The notes under the pieces: generated by a model | Databases searched by the model: none | The model's input: only the letters and a program-made list of their open reading frames with translations | Told to the model about the DNA's origin: nothing | Program-made: the position numbers and the translations under genes | NCBI GenBank assembly: GCA_019633425.1 | Contig: WSUB01000206.1 | Span: 1 to 64,000 of the forward strand | Reading direction: 5' to 3' | Length of the DNA stretch: 64,000 nt | Source of the DNA: Tulasnella sp. 424 | Lineage: Eukaryota; Basidiomycota; Agaricomycetes; Cantharellales; Tulasnellaceae | Shown: one piece after another, positions 23,005 to 34,712 of the stretch | Layout of the letters: the number at the start of each line of letters is the position of its first letter | How positions within the stretch are numbered: position 1 is the stretch's first letter

Positions 23005-23336
23005 CTCTCTTCTAAGTTCCTTCAGGCTTCTTCGGTCCACATCTTCGTGTATTATGCTTCCGCAACCTTGTTGTATTCTCATCTTTCGCCACTCCTTCCA
23101 CATCGCATTCCACCCCTTTCGCTCCTTTTTACACACATCCCCCTTCACACGACACCACTCATTTGTGACGTTTTACCTCAAGCTGGCTTGTCCTTCATTT
23201 TGTTCTCGTCTGGTACTTGCTGCAGAAATGTAGATCATACTGCTATCATACATATTTCCATGTACATAAGGGAGTTACACAACCTACGCTTGTCGCGCTA
23301 TCCACTGTCGAAAAACCTCCCGGAGTAGATTCGATT

Positions 23337-26300
23337 TCAATCCACTTCCTCTTCGACCGCATTAGCCTGGGCTTCAAACTTGGCAAAGTGCTCCGCAGTC
23401 CAGCCGTATTGCTTATGCAGCCGACGCCTAAATTCCAAGAGCATTACTCCTTCTAGCGTAGGATCCGGGTGAGGCTTGTGGAACGTGATAGAGCTGTCCT
23501 TTTTGTCGGGAGGATCAAACTTGACAGAGGAACCTGTAGATATGTAGATAACGGGTGAGTTTCAAGGTCCAAAATCACGTCGTTTACCCCTTACCAGCGG
23601 TGCTCGGATCGTATGTAAACCCCATTCCTTGCATCGCCTATTTTGCACGGTCATTAGCGCGATTCGTGTCTCTCCACAAAATGGACCGACCTTGACGAAG
23701 ACTTCCCACTTCATAGATTTCGTTTGGTCTTTCTCGGCACCGAACAAAGTTCTCATGGCGCTGCTGACTTTCTTGGGGACAGCAAATGGTTTTATCGCCA
23801 ATTCGAACTTGGACTTTTCCTTCTCCTTTTTAACCTCTGGCTCTTTCTCCTTCCCCTTGAACAGCTTGGTAATCTTCGAGGTGAATTTCTCCTTCGTCGG
23901 TGGCTCTCTCGTCTCCTCGATGGTGGTTGGCGGCTCTGCTGCGCGAGTCTTGGGTTTCTCCTTCTTTTCTAGACCACCAAATGACGCGAGGTACGATCGG
24001 GCGGACTGAGCGACTTGAGTAGACGGCTGGTGAAGTGAGGCGGTAGACCAAGACCAAGCCGAGTTATAATCGACGAGGGTAGAGGTCGAAGGAGTTGGCG
24101 ATAGAGTACCAGCTCCCTTGGCCTTTGCCGCTCCTTTCTTGGCCGAGCTGGATGCGCTCGGCGTCGGAGTGACGGGCGTGGCAGCTGCCATTGTCGGGGA
24201 TTTGAGAGCCTCTTCTTTGGCACCCTTTTTGCGCTGTCTGCGTCGTTTATTCCTGGACTATGGGTTGGTGGAACAAACTGTAAGCAACGGTTAGCATACG
24301 TCCATGCAAACGTACCACTTTCTCCTCTTCATCCTGTTCAAGATGGATTAGTCAGGACGGATTGGTTAAAGACGAACAATTGATCCGTACCTCGACTTCT
24401 TCAATCGTTGTTTTGTTAGTTTTAGTCTGGTCTGTAGGCTTCATACGATCATAGAACCCGATAGGCTCCAAAGCAGGTATCTCATCGGAGTCCGACTCCG
24501 GACCCCTTGCGACGCGTAAGCCGGGAGCGTTCCTAGCTTGCTTCGCTGCTGGAGTGGTCTTGGCAACTGTTTGAGGCTTGGGCGGAGGGGGTGCTTTTGC
24601 GACCCGTTCGGCTTCTTTCACTGCGGCGGGATCAGGTCGGCGGGGTTGCTCGGAGTTCAGAGTCTCGTTCACGGAGAAGAGACGACCTAAATGGGGTTCT
24701 TAATTGAGAGCCTGTCATTCCTCTTTTAGTCAGAATATTTCTGACCTGCGAACTGCTGCATGAGCCTCTTGAAAGGATTTTTCGATGGCTTGTTCTCCTT
24801 CTTAGGATCCTCCATACCGGGCGGCCGAGGTGGGCCATAGCTGGCTTTTCCGCCAGTCGGTTTGCCACCCTCGTCATCTCCGTCTGAATTCTCAAAAAGA
24901 CTCGAAACATCTTCTTTTCCGCTGTCTTTGAGCATCTGCTGGAAGAGCTTACTGAGCTCTGCCACTTCCTCGGTGTCGTATCCGCTCTCGAGGTCTGAGT
25001 CGTACAGATCGTCACCTTCCTCGCTGGATTCGTCTGCGTCGTCGTCTTCTTCCTCTGCAAGGTCCCAATTTTCAGCACCGGAGGGCAACCACTGAATAGC
25101 ACGTAGCCCACCCGAAGATCCCGACACGAACGCTAAACTTGGAAGTTTATCCGAATCATCACCACTGGCATCTCCTTTCTCGCCTGCGGTAATTTTGCGA
25201 ACAGGCTTCTTGGACCCATCGTTTCCTCCTTTGCCCTTCTTGACTAACGCTCCACCATGATCCTCGACAGCGGCGTGACCTTTCTTCTTAGGGTCACCAC
25301 CACTACCGAGACCTCCCTTGCCAGTCTTGATCTTCTTTCGGTCCTTGTGGAGGACCAAGGCCGCTTTGTTAGCCTCCTCATCGATGTCACTGAACTCCGA
25401 GGCCGAGTCGTCAAAGTACAAGGTCGGGAAGATGTGGTTCCATTTGGGCGTCGGATTCCGGTCATTCGTGAGTTGCCATGTCTTGTCAATGTCATAACCG
25501 CTGATTTCGATGTAGGCCTTGAGGCGTCCATATCAAATCAGTAATCATTTGCCAAGGTAATTCAGTGTTGTCCAGACCTGGTTAACGTCCTTCCACAAAC
25601 GGTTCAAGGTTCCCTTATCCTTCGTCTTGGTCAAAGGGTTGAGCAGTTGTTGAATTCTATCCATCTCCTGGGACGCTCGGATGCTGAAATATTCTGCATC
25701 TATGTATGCTTCAAAGGCGTCCGTGTAAGGAGGGATGGTGTCCCGAAGCTTCTCCCAGGGACCAACGAGGGTGGATTCGAGCATATCACACGCCTTGACG
25801 GCATCCTAAGAAGGGGCCGATCGGATCAGAGACCCCGAGAAATTTTGATCATATGACTACGTACATTCAAATCACCTATCGCGTCGAAAAGGCGCTGGGA
25901 GAAGCGCTTGTTCTCTTTAGGCGACGTCTCGAGGGATTCCGCGAGGATAGCGAACAGAATGTGAAGAGGATACTCGGATTCCGGAAAGATCTATTCGCGA
26001 AGAGTGTCAGCCCGTACGCCTTCTGATCCGCTGTAACCCACCCACCAGCTCCATGACAACGGTGTCGATCAAGGACTTCATAGCCCCCATAGCCTCCTCC
26101 CTCTTGAACGCCATCCAAGCGCTCTGAACAGCAAAAAAGTAATGGGCATAATGCGCTGTAAACGGCTTCGGTTAGCTTTACGCTCTCCGTTGACGCTCTG
26201 ATGATCCCTCACGTGAAGCCGCAGCGGCTAATGCGACGTTTTTCTGGTTCACGCCGACAAGAACAACAAGCAGTCGGTACAAAAGAACAAAACGGTCACG

Positions 26301-27190
26301 GAAGGTTGAGTTTTGCTTCAGGTAAACTGTACTGAGGTTGCTAGCATCGAAGTCGGGTACGAGTTTACCAAGCTCTTGAAGCAACAACAGAGCTTGTTTC
26401 CACGAGGCAGCGACGTAATACAGGTTGTGGATGCTATAGGGGCGAGTTGCCGATGACGTCGAGGTCGGCGTTTAATCTTAGAACTAAAAAGGGCAGGGCC
26501 GCTGATGTTTACGTACCGTTGGGCAATGGCGTTAGCCACCAGAGCATAGTCTGTTGGCTTCTTCTTCCCGATGTTTTTGCCGTGAAAATCGGACCTGCTG
26601 TTAAGGTACTCAATAATGTCCTCATAGAAGAAGCGATTATCTTGAAGCCGATCGATAATGGCCAGCTGCTCTGATGGCGGATAAGTCGGAAAGTTCCGAT
26701 TAGATAACGACGCCCTGATGATGCAGTCGCAAAAAAAATGTACTGACGATTCAGCTGGGACTCAGCAAGCTTGAGAAGTTCATCGAGGTTGAAAGGTGCC
26801 CGAACAGCACCAGTCAGTGTTTCTATCCAGGGGAAAAAATATACATCAGGCGCTCGAGAACGCGATGCACGTGCGCGTCAGACATGGCGAACCTGCTCGG
26901 ATCCTCAACTTTTCCGGGCCTGTAAGGTTACGAGCTAGAATAAGCTCTCCGCCATGTTCCCTTGCATATACCACAAGCTCTCGTGTGGTGCTGGGTCCGG
27001 GCAGCCGGCCTTTGCTGGAGTAGGGGACGACAGCTCCAACGCTTGGGGTTGCTTCTTGTTGATTGGTCGATTGTCCTGCACTTCCCGCTCTGACAATTTC
27101 TTTTGAAATCGAAGCTGGAGGAGGAGCGGGAGCGGTTTTCTGCTGTTGTGGTTGGGTTTTGGGCCCAGTGTTCGAGCGCTTTGGAGGCAT
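23337..27190 (-). CDS. Conserved agaricomycete protein with C-terminal HicA-like domain
   Basis: This is a large multi-exon gene starting MPPKRSNTGPKTQ at 27190 and stopping at 23337-23339 after NAVEEEVD. Reading order: a disordered, Gln/Pro-rich N-terminus; ELVVYAREHGGEL; a helical N-half (FFPWIETLTGAVRAPFNLDE, RLQDNRFFYEDIIEYLN, DYALVANAIAQRYVNI, RFVLLYRLLVVLVGVNQKN); AFEAYIDAEYFSIRASQEMD and LNRLWKDVNQVWTTL; a long acidic region around 24900-25100; a Lys-rich linker; and the C-terminal block SMKWEVFVKAMQGMGFTYDP, GSSVKFDPP, ITFHKPHPDPTLE, FRRRLHKQYGWT. That last block has the order of the bacterial HicA/YcfA fold (helix, GF, Gly-Ser strand, the conserved H-x-PHP His strand, RRL). The full-length type is common in mushroom genomes with no known function. 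A relic of its 5' end lies at 30900-31115. Confidence 0.7.
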
Positions 27191-27547
27191 GACTTGGTAT
27201 AGGGTTCAGCCGATCAAAAGTATTTGGAGCAAGAGATAACAGAAGCAGGAAAGCTTTGTAGATAAGCGAGAGACGAGATGAAGGTTGACCTTGGGGGCGA
27301 AGTCTAGGGTCAACGGAAGGTGGTAGGCAGAAGGTCGGAGTCTAAAAGCATGTTCGAAAGTCTTGTGGCGTCAAAGGTCCCACGCTCACACACCATCATC
27401 ATAATCGCGTTGGCACCCACCATCCCTTCACCCACTGGCCCACACAGCTTAAAGCTACATGTAAGCAAACAACAGCCTAACTGTGACATTAATTCTATGC
27501 TCACTCACCGCTTGCCTCCACCTTCAGCTACGCCACCATCTCCTCAA

Positions 27548-28462
27548 ATGCATCTGGATGAGTGTCCCAACGAGCTTCTAGAATATATCATTTGGTTTAC
27601 ACTCGATCCTTACCGACAAAAGGATGTCAAAGAGCTCCAGACTTTTGCATCCGTGAGCAGGCGGTGGAAAGATATAGTCCTCCACTATCCCTCGCTGTGG
27701 TCTTCTATCAACCCACGTGCGACAGGGCTAGAACTGAAACTCAAGCGATCCCGAGCCGCGCTTCTACACATCTATGACTGGAACAGTCACTCGAAGATTA
27801 CCCTATGCCGCGAGATTTCAAGCAAAGCTATGCATCGCCTCAGAGCTTTGTCCTCCTGACACAGCTTGTCGCAGGCTCTTCCCTTCCTCGATGACCTAGA
27901 CCTCACCAGATTGGAGAGTTTAAGGCTGGCCCTTTCGTTCTCCGCCCCCTCATCACAGCAACAAATTGGTATGACTCCACACGTAGTCTGATCTTAGAAG
28001 GGTAGTACTCCACCCCACCGGAAACTAGCTCTCATCAGACTGCCGATTCCATCGTTCATGATTCAAAATTTGTTCCAAGTTCTCCAGAATTCCCCTCGAC
28101 CTGAGTCACGAATCATCGAGTCTATCCACAACAACCCCGCATTCTCAACCACAGAGATCTTACCAATAACAGCCAAGTCGCTTTACTGGAGTTTTTAACG
28201 GATTCAAGCTACCACCCACCCATCCCTGCACCACGTCCAACGGGTAGACCTCATGGTTCATGCATCACCTAGCGAGGAGGACGAATTCAAAGTTCTAGCA
28301 GGGGTTTTCGTAACAAAACGGGAATCGCTTAGGGATATCCCGGGCTCACTTCCTGATTTGACCATATCCCCCGGAATGAAAACACTCGCCCCTACAGAGT
28401 TGGACCCGCGGCTCTCCGAACATGACTTAAACGATACTATTTTTGATGATATCTATACCTGA
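27548..28462 (+). pseudogene. F-box gene relic, paralog of the gene at 31457
   Basis: The 5' part is an F-box: LDECPNELLEYIIWFTLD, then VSRRWKDIVLHYPSLW, the same family text as in the intact copy. A shifted frame gives a stop after LRALSS at 27857-27859. Beyond that the sequence follows the intact gene out of frame (IPSFMIQNLFQVLQ equivalents near 28050), with a large internal deletion around 28150-28190, and rejoins it for the final block ending DTIFDDIYT at 28462. It is clearly a decayed tandem duplicate, not a shorter working F-box gene. Confidence 0.8.
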
Positions 28463-28794
28463 AACCAAATGCATTCATGTTTCCTGGATCCTTCTAGGAT
28501 TGGTGCTGTGTCACCGTATTGAATAAGCATTTCAGAACCAACGGGATTTAGCGCCTTCTTCGAAGCACTGCCCGTTATAGGAATAAAAAAGTCCTCCTTT
28601 CATTGAGGTTTACACGCGGCTGAACGGAGCTCGTATATATCCGAGGGAGGTTCGTGAATCGGTGCTCTGTTGCGCCCATGGTCGCGTCTACCCAGCCACA
28701 AAATTCTATTCGATGGACTTCCTTAATGTGCAAGCACGCCGGCTACCACTTCCATGACCACGCAAGCCATTGGCGTCAGCGCCAGCGTAGGAAC

Positions 28795-28965
28795 GTTCCA
28801 GGACGTCTCGTACGTATCGACAAAAGGGCCAGGGGCCTGCAATTAGTACCTTGCCCGTGATATGCGTTCCTAGTGATTTCCGGATCCGACGCGCAGTTTG
28901 GAAAGGAGTTTACCCAGACTGTCCCGGAAGAGTTTGAATTTGAATCCGTTTTCGCTGTATTCTAA
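28795..28965 (+). pseudogene. 3'-end relic of a lectin gene (copy J type)
   Basis: This matches only the last exon of copy J (about 37460-37636). It has a damaged 'gggccaggggcctgcaattag' in place of the G-P-R-A-Y-N codons, then the end EEFEFESVFAVF-stop at 28965. The 3' flank after the stop (28966-29090) also follows that of J, and copy G comes next just as K follows J. It marks a segmental duplication in which the intervening genes were lost. Confidence 0.75.
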
Positions 28966-29174
28966 GATACCATTTTCATATTTTCTCGATGTGTCCATAT
29001 CATAATCGTGAAGAAAAGTTCTCCGGAGAATCATGGGAAGAACGTCTCCGGCCGCACTCTTTAGTATCACATCCCCAACCCGGAAAGATTACCTTCCACT
29101 AACCCTTTGTTCCTCGTTCTTCAATTCTCAACCACCACTCAAATTTGCTCAAGCCGAGTGACTTTGGAGCGCAT

Positions 29175-30489
29175 ATGGTATCCGGCAAAGACCAATCTCT
29201 ACCTATGGCCGAACTTGGTGTGCCGCCTGCTTATGGTGCGGATGGGCGGGATCACCCGCTACCAGATGGTCTCTACATCCTGAAAAACAAGATATCAAGG
29301 ACCGTCATCGACCTATACGCAGGCATGTAAACTGAAAGGTTTTCTTTTCATTTGGCCCTTATGAGGTCCAACCTGATCTCTTTTATTACTCCAGGTAGCC
29401 CCGATAGAGGGACACGCTGTGCTGGGTTCCCGCGCAACACCGACGGCAACATCGATCATCAACTATGGATCATCAAGTGCGACACCTCAAACAATACGTA
29501 CACCCTAAAAAATCATCGAGGTGGTACATACTTGGATTTGGAGGCGGGGTTCGTGGGTCGAGATGCAAAATCGCCCAAGGTTAAAATCTTACATCCTTGT
29601 TCAGGAAGCGCGAAAATGGATCGCGGGTATGTGGCTATCCTCGCACCCTAGAAGATGGAGGTCGACGGAACCAGGAGTGGCGGATCATTGAGCAAGACAT
29701 CGACGAAGACACGCTCGATAACACACTCAATTCCTATTACAGAATCCAAAATATCCATACAGACACGTATCTAGAGATTCCTGGAGGGTAAGTCGTCTCT
29801 GATCACGAAGGTACTCCCCCACGGGTGTCTAACATGCAAGCCGGCTTAGAAATCCCTCCATGGACACCATCGTGGCTTGTTCTACAAAGATTGATGGTGG
29901 AGACCACCAGCTGTGGATCATCGAACTAGTTAGTCGTACAACTCGGGAAATTACGGCCATACTTCGGATCATGGAGGCCAGCTATCCTGAGTCGTCTATT
30001 CCAGCCGTACGGGGATGATGCCGAGTACGTCAGTGCGCCTTTTCGATTTCCCTCTAACGATTCGCCTTCTCCGATTCTATTAGGTATTTTGTCCTACCGT
30101 CCGAGCTTCGTAGAACCATCTGGGACGGAACAAACCTTCAAAGCCAAAAGATTAGGAGGCATGTTTTTGACTATGACGACTTTGTAATCAAAGCCAAGGA
30201 AGCTGTTGGCTCCTGGGCTCGAGGACGGTTGCGTGATGACGTGAGCTTTTCCTTTTCTTTCCCCCCGCTCCTCGCGTATCCGGAACCCATTTCCCTAATT
30301 ACTACCCAGGAATACTCCGTGCTCTTTGGAGTGGTATACGGTAATGCAAGAAGGGGGCCAAAGGCTTACAATTGGTACCTGTCAAACGACTTGCACGATC
30401 TCGTGTTTCTCGATTCCCAAACCGGCCGCGAATTCACACCGGCAGCCATGAACGCTTTTGGATTCGAACCCACCATGGCAATATTCTGA
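29175..30489 (+). pseudogene. Lectin copy G, one-base frameshift
   Basis: It starts at an ATG (MVSGKDQSLPMAELGVPPAY) and keeps every exon: LPDGLYILKNKISRTVIDL, NIDHQLWIIKCDTSNNTYTL, NQEWRIIEQDIDEDT, RIQNIHTDTYLEIPGG, DGGDHQLWIIELVSRTTREI, RYFVLPSELRRTIWDGTNL, VFDYDDFVIKAKEAV, VLFGVVYGNARRG and a FGFEPTMAIF end. One extra base at about 29968 (cttcgGATcatgg, where K-type copies lack the A) breaks the frame in the linker between the trefoil and the C-terminal domain and leads to a stop near 30018. It is the duplicate of copy K by flank and text, and its upstream element is also decayed (attaccttcc versus ggaccttcc in K). Confidence 0.7.
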
Positions 30490-30899
30490 ATTACTCGTAA
30501 CTTGTTCCGCAAAAAGCTGTGCCTGTTTCTGTCGTACCGCATGAATTGTACAATATACGTATAGGGGTTGTTCAAGTTGATTAGGGGAGCATTCAGAAGT
30601 TTCTGCACCCGGCCCAGAACTTCATCGAGCTTATACCCGCCCGAACAACCACTAAGGACTCAACGGGGGAATGGCAACATATGACAAAACTACACGGGCT
30701 TTCGGGTTGTCCTACCGGTCAGATTTTGGCAGCTTAGCCCAGCTCGTAGGAGCCGCGTGAATATACCCGTGCCTCAGCTTCGGCGGTCGTAATCCTTGCA
30801 CGTTCCCTCCTCCAAGGCTCAAAATAGACAAATCGGGACCCCCTCGACGCACTTCCAACACGTGCAGACGACCTTCTGGTTTCAGACCGAGTCGCATCC
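30490..30899. other. Intergenic, with a stray lectin-promoter-like segment
   Basis: No gene is seen. The stretch 30826-30856 closely matches the segment 41251-41279 upstream of lectin copy M, including cgacgcacttccaacacgtg, although no lectin gene follows here. It is probably a promoter fragment carried by duplication. Confidence 0.35.
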
Positions 30900-31115
30900 G
30901 CATATAATGCGGGGTGCTGGGTCCCGCTGGCTTTTCCTGGAGTAGGGGACGACGGTCCCAGAGCTTGGGGTCGCTTTTTGTTAGTTGATCGATTGTTCTC
31001 CACTTCCCGCTCTGACAAGCTACTCCGAAGTCCAAGCTTGAGGAGGAGCGGGAGCGGCTTTCGGTGGTGGTTGGGTTTTGGGCCTGGGCCGGGTGTTCGA
31101 GCACATTGGCGGCAT
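30900..31115 (-). pseudogene. 5'-end relic of the HicA-like-domain gene
   Basis: On the minus strand this begins at the ATG equivalent of the 27190 start and follows that first exon (Met-Pro-Pro start degraded, Pro/Ala-rich stretch, EIVRAG-like and GPST-like blocks) with frame breaks, fading near 30900. Together with the F-box gene that follows, it shows that the segment 26.9-28.7 kb was duplicated to 30.9-33.1 kb. Confidence 0.7.
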
Positions 31116-31456
31116 GACTTGGTATAGGGCCCAGCCGATCAGAACATTTGGAGCATAACAAAATCAGGGTTGCTTTGTAGATAAGAGAAAGCGACGTGAC
31201 GTTGGGGCCGAGGTCTACGGATGATATGGAAAAGGTCGGAGTCTAAAAGCATGTTCGAAAGTCTGGTGGCGTCAAAGGTCCCACGCTCACAACGTGCCCG
31301 CCACCACGGCATCTTCTGCCGTCACGTCACCCATCATCCCTACCCCCGCTTGCCCACACGGCTTGGAGCTACATGTAAGTGAACTACGGCTCAGCGTGGC
31401 ATTATGTCTGCTCTTACTCACCGTTTGTCTCCATTTTGCCAGCTCTTCAAATACAC

Positions 31457-32911
31457 ATGGAGAGGCTTCCCAACGAGGTTCTGGAGCATGTTATCTGGTT
31501 AACACTCGAACCCTATGCGCGAACGCATGTCAAGGAACTACACAGTTTTGCGTCTGTAAGCAGGCGATGGAAGGATATAGTCCTCCACTGCCCCTTGCTG
31601 TGGTGCTATATCACCTGCGACAGGGTTGACCAGACATTGGAGCTTAAACTCAAGCGGTCCGGAGACACTCTTCTATACGTCGATGACTGGAGCTGTCACA
31701 AGGACCCGATCACATGCCGTGAAATTCTAGGCGATGCCATGCATCGGTTGAGGGCTTTGTCATCTGCCCACACCCTGCCACAGGCTGTTCCCTCCCTAGA
31801 CGACCTAGACCTCACCAGATTGGAGAGCTTAAGGCTGGCAGTGTCTGTCAGCGCTCCCTTAGTACAACGACAAATTGGTCCCACCCCTCGGCTTCACAGC
31901 CTGACGTTAGAAGGGGTGGCACTCACCCCCTCCGGAAACCACCTCGGCGGACTCCGAAAGCTTACTCTCGCAAGAGTTCCAATTCCATCATTCATGATTC
32001 AAAACTTGTTCCAAGTTCTCCAACAATCCCCGCAACTAGAGTCACTTAGCATCGAATCTATCCGCAACAATCCTGCCTCCTCGATCGCGGGGAACTTCCC
32101 AAGTCCTGCCGGGACTCTCGAGCTTCCTGCCCTCACTCACCTTGCAATACGGCGCAGTGAACCGACACTTTCACTTACTATCCTCAATGCCGTTTCAACA
32201 TCTCGGTTACATTCCATGGCCGTTATCGGAGAAACCGGTGAATCCTCGGTCCCTTTCCTCAAAGCCATTACCGAACAAGGCAAACGCTCGTCTTCCCCCT
32301 TGGCTTACCTTCTGCGAAACACGTCGCCAAACTGGATATATCTGGAGGTCGAGTGCGGCGGTCACCTATTACTTCATCTCAAATCTCAGAGGGGAAGAGA
32401 AAATATGAAGCTTGCGCTGTTGGACGGAGGGCATCAAGGGGAGATGAATGAAATGGCAGCGCTAATCATGAACGCATGGACTTTATCGGCGGTCGACCCC
32501 CCTACAAGGACCGTAGTGAAACTACACGTTGTTGAAGACTCAGAAATCAAGCTGCGTCGAGCAGACTTTGAATTCATTCTCAAACTTCCCAATGTTCAAA
32601 TTATAGCAGGTCCGTCCTCTCGGGACGACCGAGTCGCGTTACTGGAGTTTTTAACAGATTCAAGCTCCCACCCATCCTTACACCATCTCCAACTGGTAGA
32701 CCTCATGGGCTATGCAATACCTAGCCAAGAAGAAGAACTCAAGGCTATAGCAGAGGCATTCGTAGCAAAACGGGAGTTGCTTAGGGATGCCTTGGGTTCA
32801 CTTCCTGATTTGACTATAACCGCCGGAATGAGGCTGCTTGTCCATGCAAAGTTGCAACCACCCTCGGAACTAGACTCAGATGATGATCTTTTTGACGATC
32901 TCTTTGCGTGA
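31457..32911 (+). CDS. F-box protein, intact paralog
   Basis: One open exon from the ATG at 31457 (MERLPNEVLEHVIWLTLEPY) to the stop at 32911. The N-terminal 50 residues are an F-box: LPNEVLEHVIWL, then SFASVSRRWKDIVLHCPLLW. The rest consists of irregular leucine-rich repeats (LDDLDLTRLESLRLAVS, LHSLTLEGVALT, LRKLTLARVPIPSF, SPQLESLSIESI, ALTHLAIRRSE) and an acidic tail (ELDSDDDLFDDLFA). Such proteins are substrate receptors of SCF ubiquitin ligases, binding Skp1 through the F-box; the substrate is unknown. A splice acceptor (ttgccag) just upstream suggests a 5' untranslated or tiny coding exon near 31370. It heads a tandem F-box plus lectin unit whose decayed sister lies at 27.5-28.5 kb. Confidence 0.8.
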   Translation: MERLPNEVLEHVIWLTLEPYARTHVKELHSFASVSRRWKDIVLHCPLLWCYITCDRVDQTLELKLKRSGDTLLYVDDWSCHKDPITCREILGDAMHRLRALSSAHTLPQAVPSLDDLDLTRLESLRLAVSVSAPLVQRQIGPTPRLHSLTLEGVALTPSGNHLGGLRKLTLARVPIPSFMIQNLFQVLQQSPQLESLSIESIRNNPASSIAGNFPSPAGTLELPALTHLAIRRSEPTLSLTILNAVSTSRLHSMAVIGETGESSVPFLKAITEQGKRSSSPLAYLLRNTSPNWIYLEVECGGHLLLHLKSQRGRENMKLALLDGGHQGEMNEMAALIMNAWTLSAVDPPTRTVVKLHVVEDSEIKLRRADFEFILKLPNVQIIAGPSSRDDRVALLEFLTDSSSHPSLHHLQLVDLMGYAIPSQEEELKAIAEAFVAKRELLRDALGSLPDLTITAGMRLLVHAKLQPPSELDSDDDLFDDLFA

Positions 32912-33069
32912 AATTAAATCCGTGATTGTTTCTCTTTTCAGTCTTAATGTCATATTGTATTTTGGTGCTCTTCTTTCCCAACGAGCAACGTTTGCGTTGA
33001 ATAAGCGCGCGTTTGGGATTAACCGGATTTAGCATCTTCTTGGAAGCATTGCCGGTTACGGAAATAACA

Positions 33070-33077
33070 GGACCTCC
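33070..33077 (+). promoter_or_regulatory. GGACCTCC element upstream of copy H
   Basis: GGACCTCC lies 121 bases upstream of the start of copy H. A TATATAT stretch follows at about 33114. Confidence 0.4.
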
Positions 33078-33190
33078 AAGCATGGTGGTTTACACGCGGC
33101 AGAGGGGAGTTTGTATATATGCCTGAGGAGATCGTGAATAGGCTCGCTGTCACCGCTATCGTCGCGTCTACCCCCACCAAAGTCACGTCG

Positions 33191-34506
33191 ATGGAATCTC
33201 ACAAGCCGCACAATCAGGAGGACAACTCCGCTCCCCCGCCCTCATACGAAGAAGAGCATATAACCGAGTTACCTGAAGGTCTGTATATTTTTGCAAATAA
33301 AACGGGAGAAATGGTTTTGGATCTTCCCGAAAGTGGGTGGTTTAGTCTTTTATTCCGACCCGAGAGTGTCGGTCTCGGAGAGCAGACCCCAATCCAGCTC
33401 TTCCACAGACGAAAGTCATGAAGCCCTATGCTGCGGAACCCCTCAAAAATTTAATGGGTCTATTGACAGTCAGCTCTGGATTGTCAAGCGAGATGGATCG
33501 GGCGGTGCCTTCACCGTGCAAAATTTACTCTGGGGATCATTTTTGAGCGCCCCAGTCAAGTGAGTTGACATCGATGTACAAACTACGTTATTGAATAAGA
33601 TGGAATGACACTCAGTTCCTTATGCACGTCTGTATCGAAAGGGTATATGAAACATACCTCGTACTCTTCCGCAAGGAAGTCGGATCACCCGTGGTTAAAG
33701 GCAATCGTCGCAGCCTTAATGCGCGTTTACGCTCACATCAAGAATGGCGGATAGGGAAAACAAGCGCTGAGCTATTCACGTTCGTCAGGGATACAATCGT
33801 ATAGTATTATAGCCAGACTGATCGAACATCATTGTAGGGTCCATTGCGAGCATAACAACACATTCTTGGATATCGTAGGACTTGGTCAGCTACATGCAGT
33901 TCTCGGTAGCGTACGGATACCGGGTAGGGAGGAACAGCTTTGGGAGTTGGAACGTGTCAGCCGGACAGGCCAAGAGATCCGAAAGATCCTGTCCGACTGG
34001 AAACCTGATCTCGCCTCGCGGATATTCGAACCTTATCCTGATGACGCCCAGTAAGTAGGTCAATTTTACAGCGATTGATTAGTGATTGACAGAGTAAAAG
34101 GTATTTCGTCCTTCCATATGAGCTACGCAAGAGCCTTCTGGACAGAGCTGGCATCTCTCGTCAAGGCTATATCAAGTACGCTTTTGACTACCACGACCTT
34201 GTCATCAAGGCGAAGGATTCCATCAGCTCCTGGGCGCGGGGCAGGTTCGCTGCTAGTGTGAGTTACGAGAGGCTCCACTTGTACCTGTATCAGGGATTAT
34301 CTAACGGGCTGCCGTTTCCACTAAAGGGCTATTCTTTACTATTTGGAGTTATATACGGTGAAGCGGAAAGGGGACCAAAAGCATATAACTGGTACTTGGC
34401 ATCTGACATGCGTTCCCTGGCATTCCTGGACGCTCAGACGGGGAAAGAGTATACAACTGCGGCATTGGATGAGTTCAGCTTCCAGCCTGTGTTTGCGACT
34501 TTCTAG
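33191..34506 (+). CDS. Lectin copy H, divergent MOA-like gene
   Basis: The chosen start is 33191 (MESHKPHNQEDNSAPPP), which aligns with relatives; an upstream in-frame Met at 33119 lies on the TATA-like stretch and is less likely. Exons follow: LPEGLYIFANKTGEMVLDL, IDSQLWIVKRDGSGGAFTV, SHQEWRIGKT, VHCEHNNTFLDIVG, EEQLWELERVSRTGQEIR with DWKPDLASRIFEPY, RYFVLPYELRKSLLDRAG, AFDYHDLVIKAKDSI and the end LDEFSFQPVFATF. It is more divergent than the other copies: the trefoil third repeat lacks the usual TCS motif, and the core is F-D-Y-H-D-L. The His- and Glu-equivalents are Lys and Asp. No lesion was found. Confidence 0.75.
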
Positions 34507-34625
34507 GTACAATAATATTCCCTCTCTGTCTGTTGTATGATACAACGTGCCGGTCGTGCGAACAACCATGAGTGGAGCCGCTGCACGTGTGCACCTCGTT
34601 TTTACACCCCAAATAGGAGATTTTC

Positions 34626-34633
34626 GGACCTCC
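34626..34633 (+). promoter_or_regulatory. GGACCTCC element upstream of copy I
   Basis: GGACCTCC lies 87 bases before the start of copy I, directly ahead of a TATATAATA box at 34648-34656. Confidence 0.45.
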
Positions 34634-34647
34634 TTCGGTCCAGCTTG

Positions 34648-34656
34648 TATATAATA
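34648..34656 (+). promoter_or_regulatory. TATA box of copy I
   Basis: TATATAATA, 65 bases upstream of the start of copy I and 14 bases after the GGACCTCC element. Confidence 0.45.
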
Positions 34657-34712
34657 AAGGCTCAGGCTCTCTGGCCTTCTTGGTATTTCCTCTCATCTTT
34701 CTTAGACGACAC

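Noticed and set aside
24862..25544. Ser-rich plus-strand frames inside the HicA-like gene
   Set aside because: They are the complement of the acidic Asp/Glu region of the minus-strand gene.
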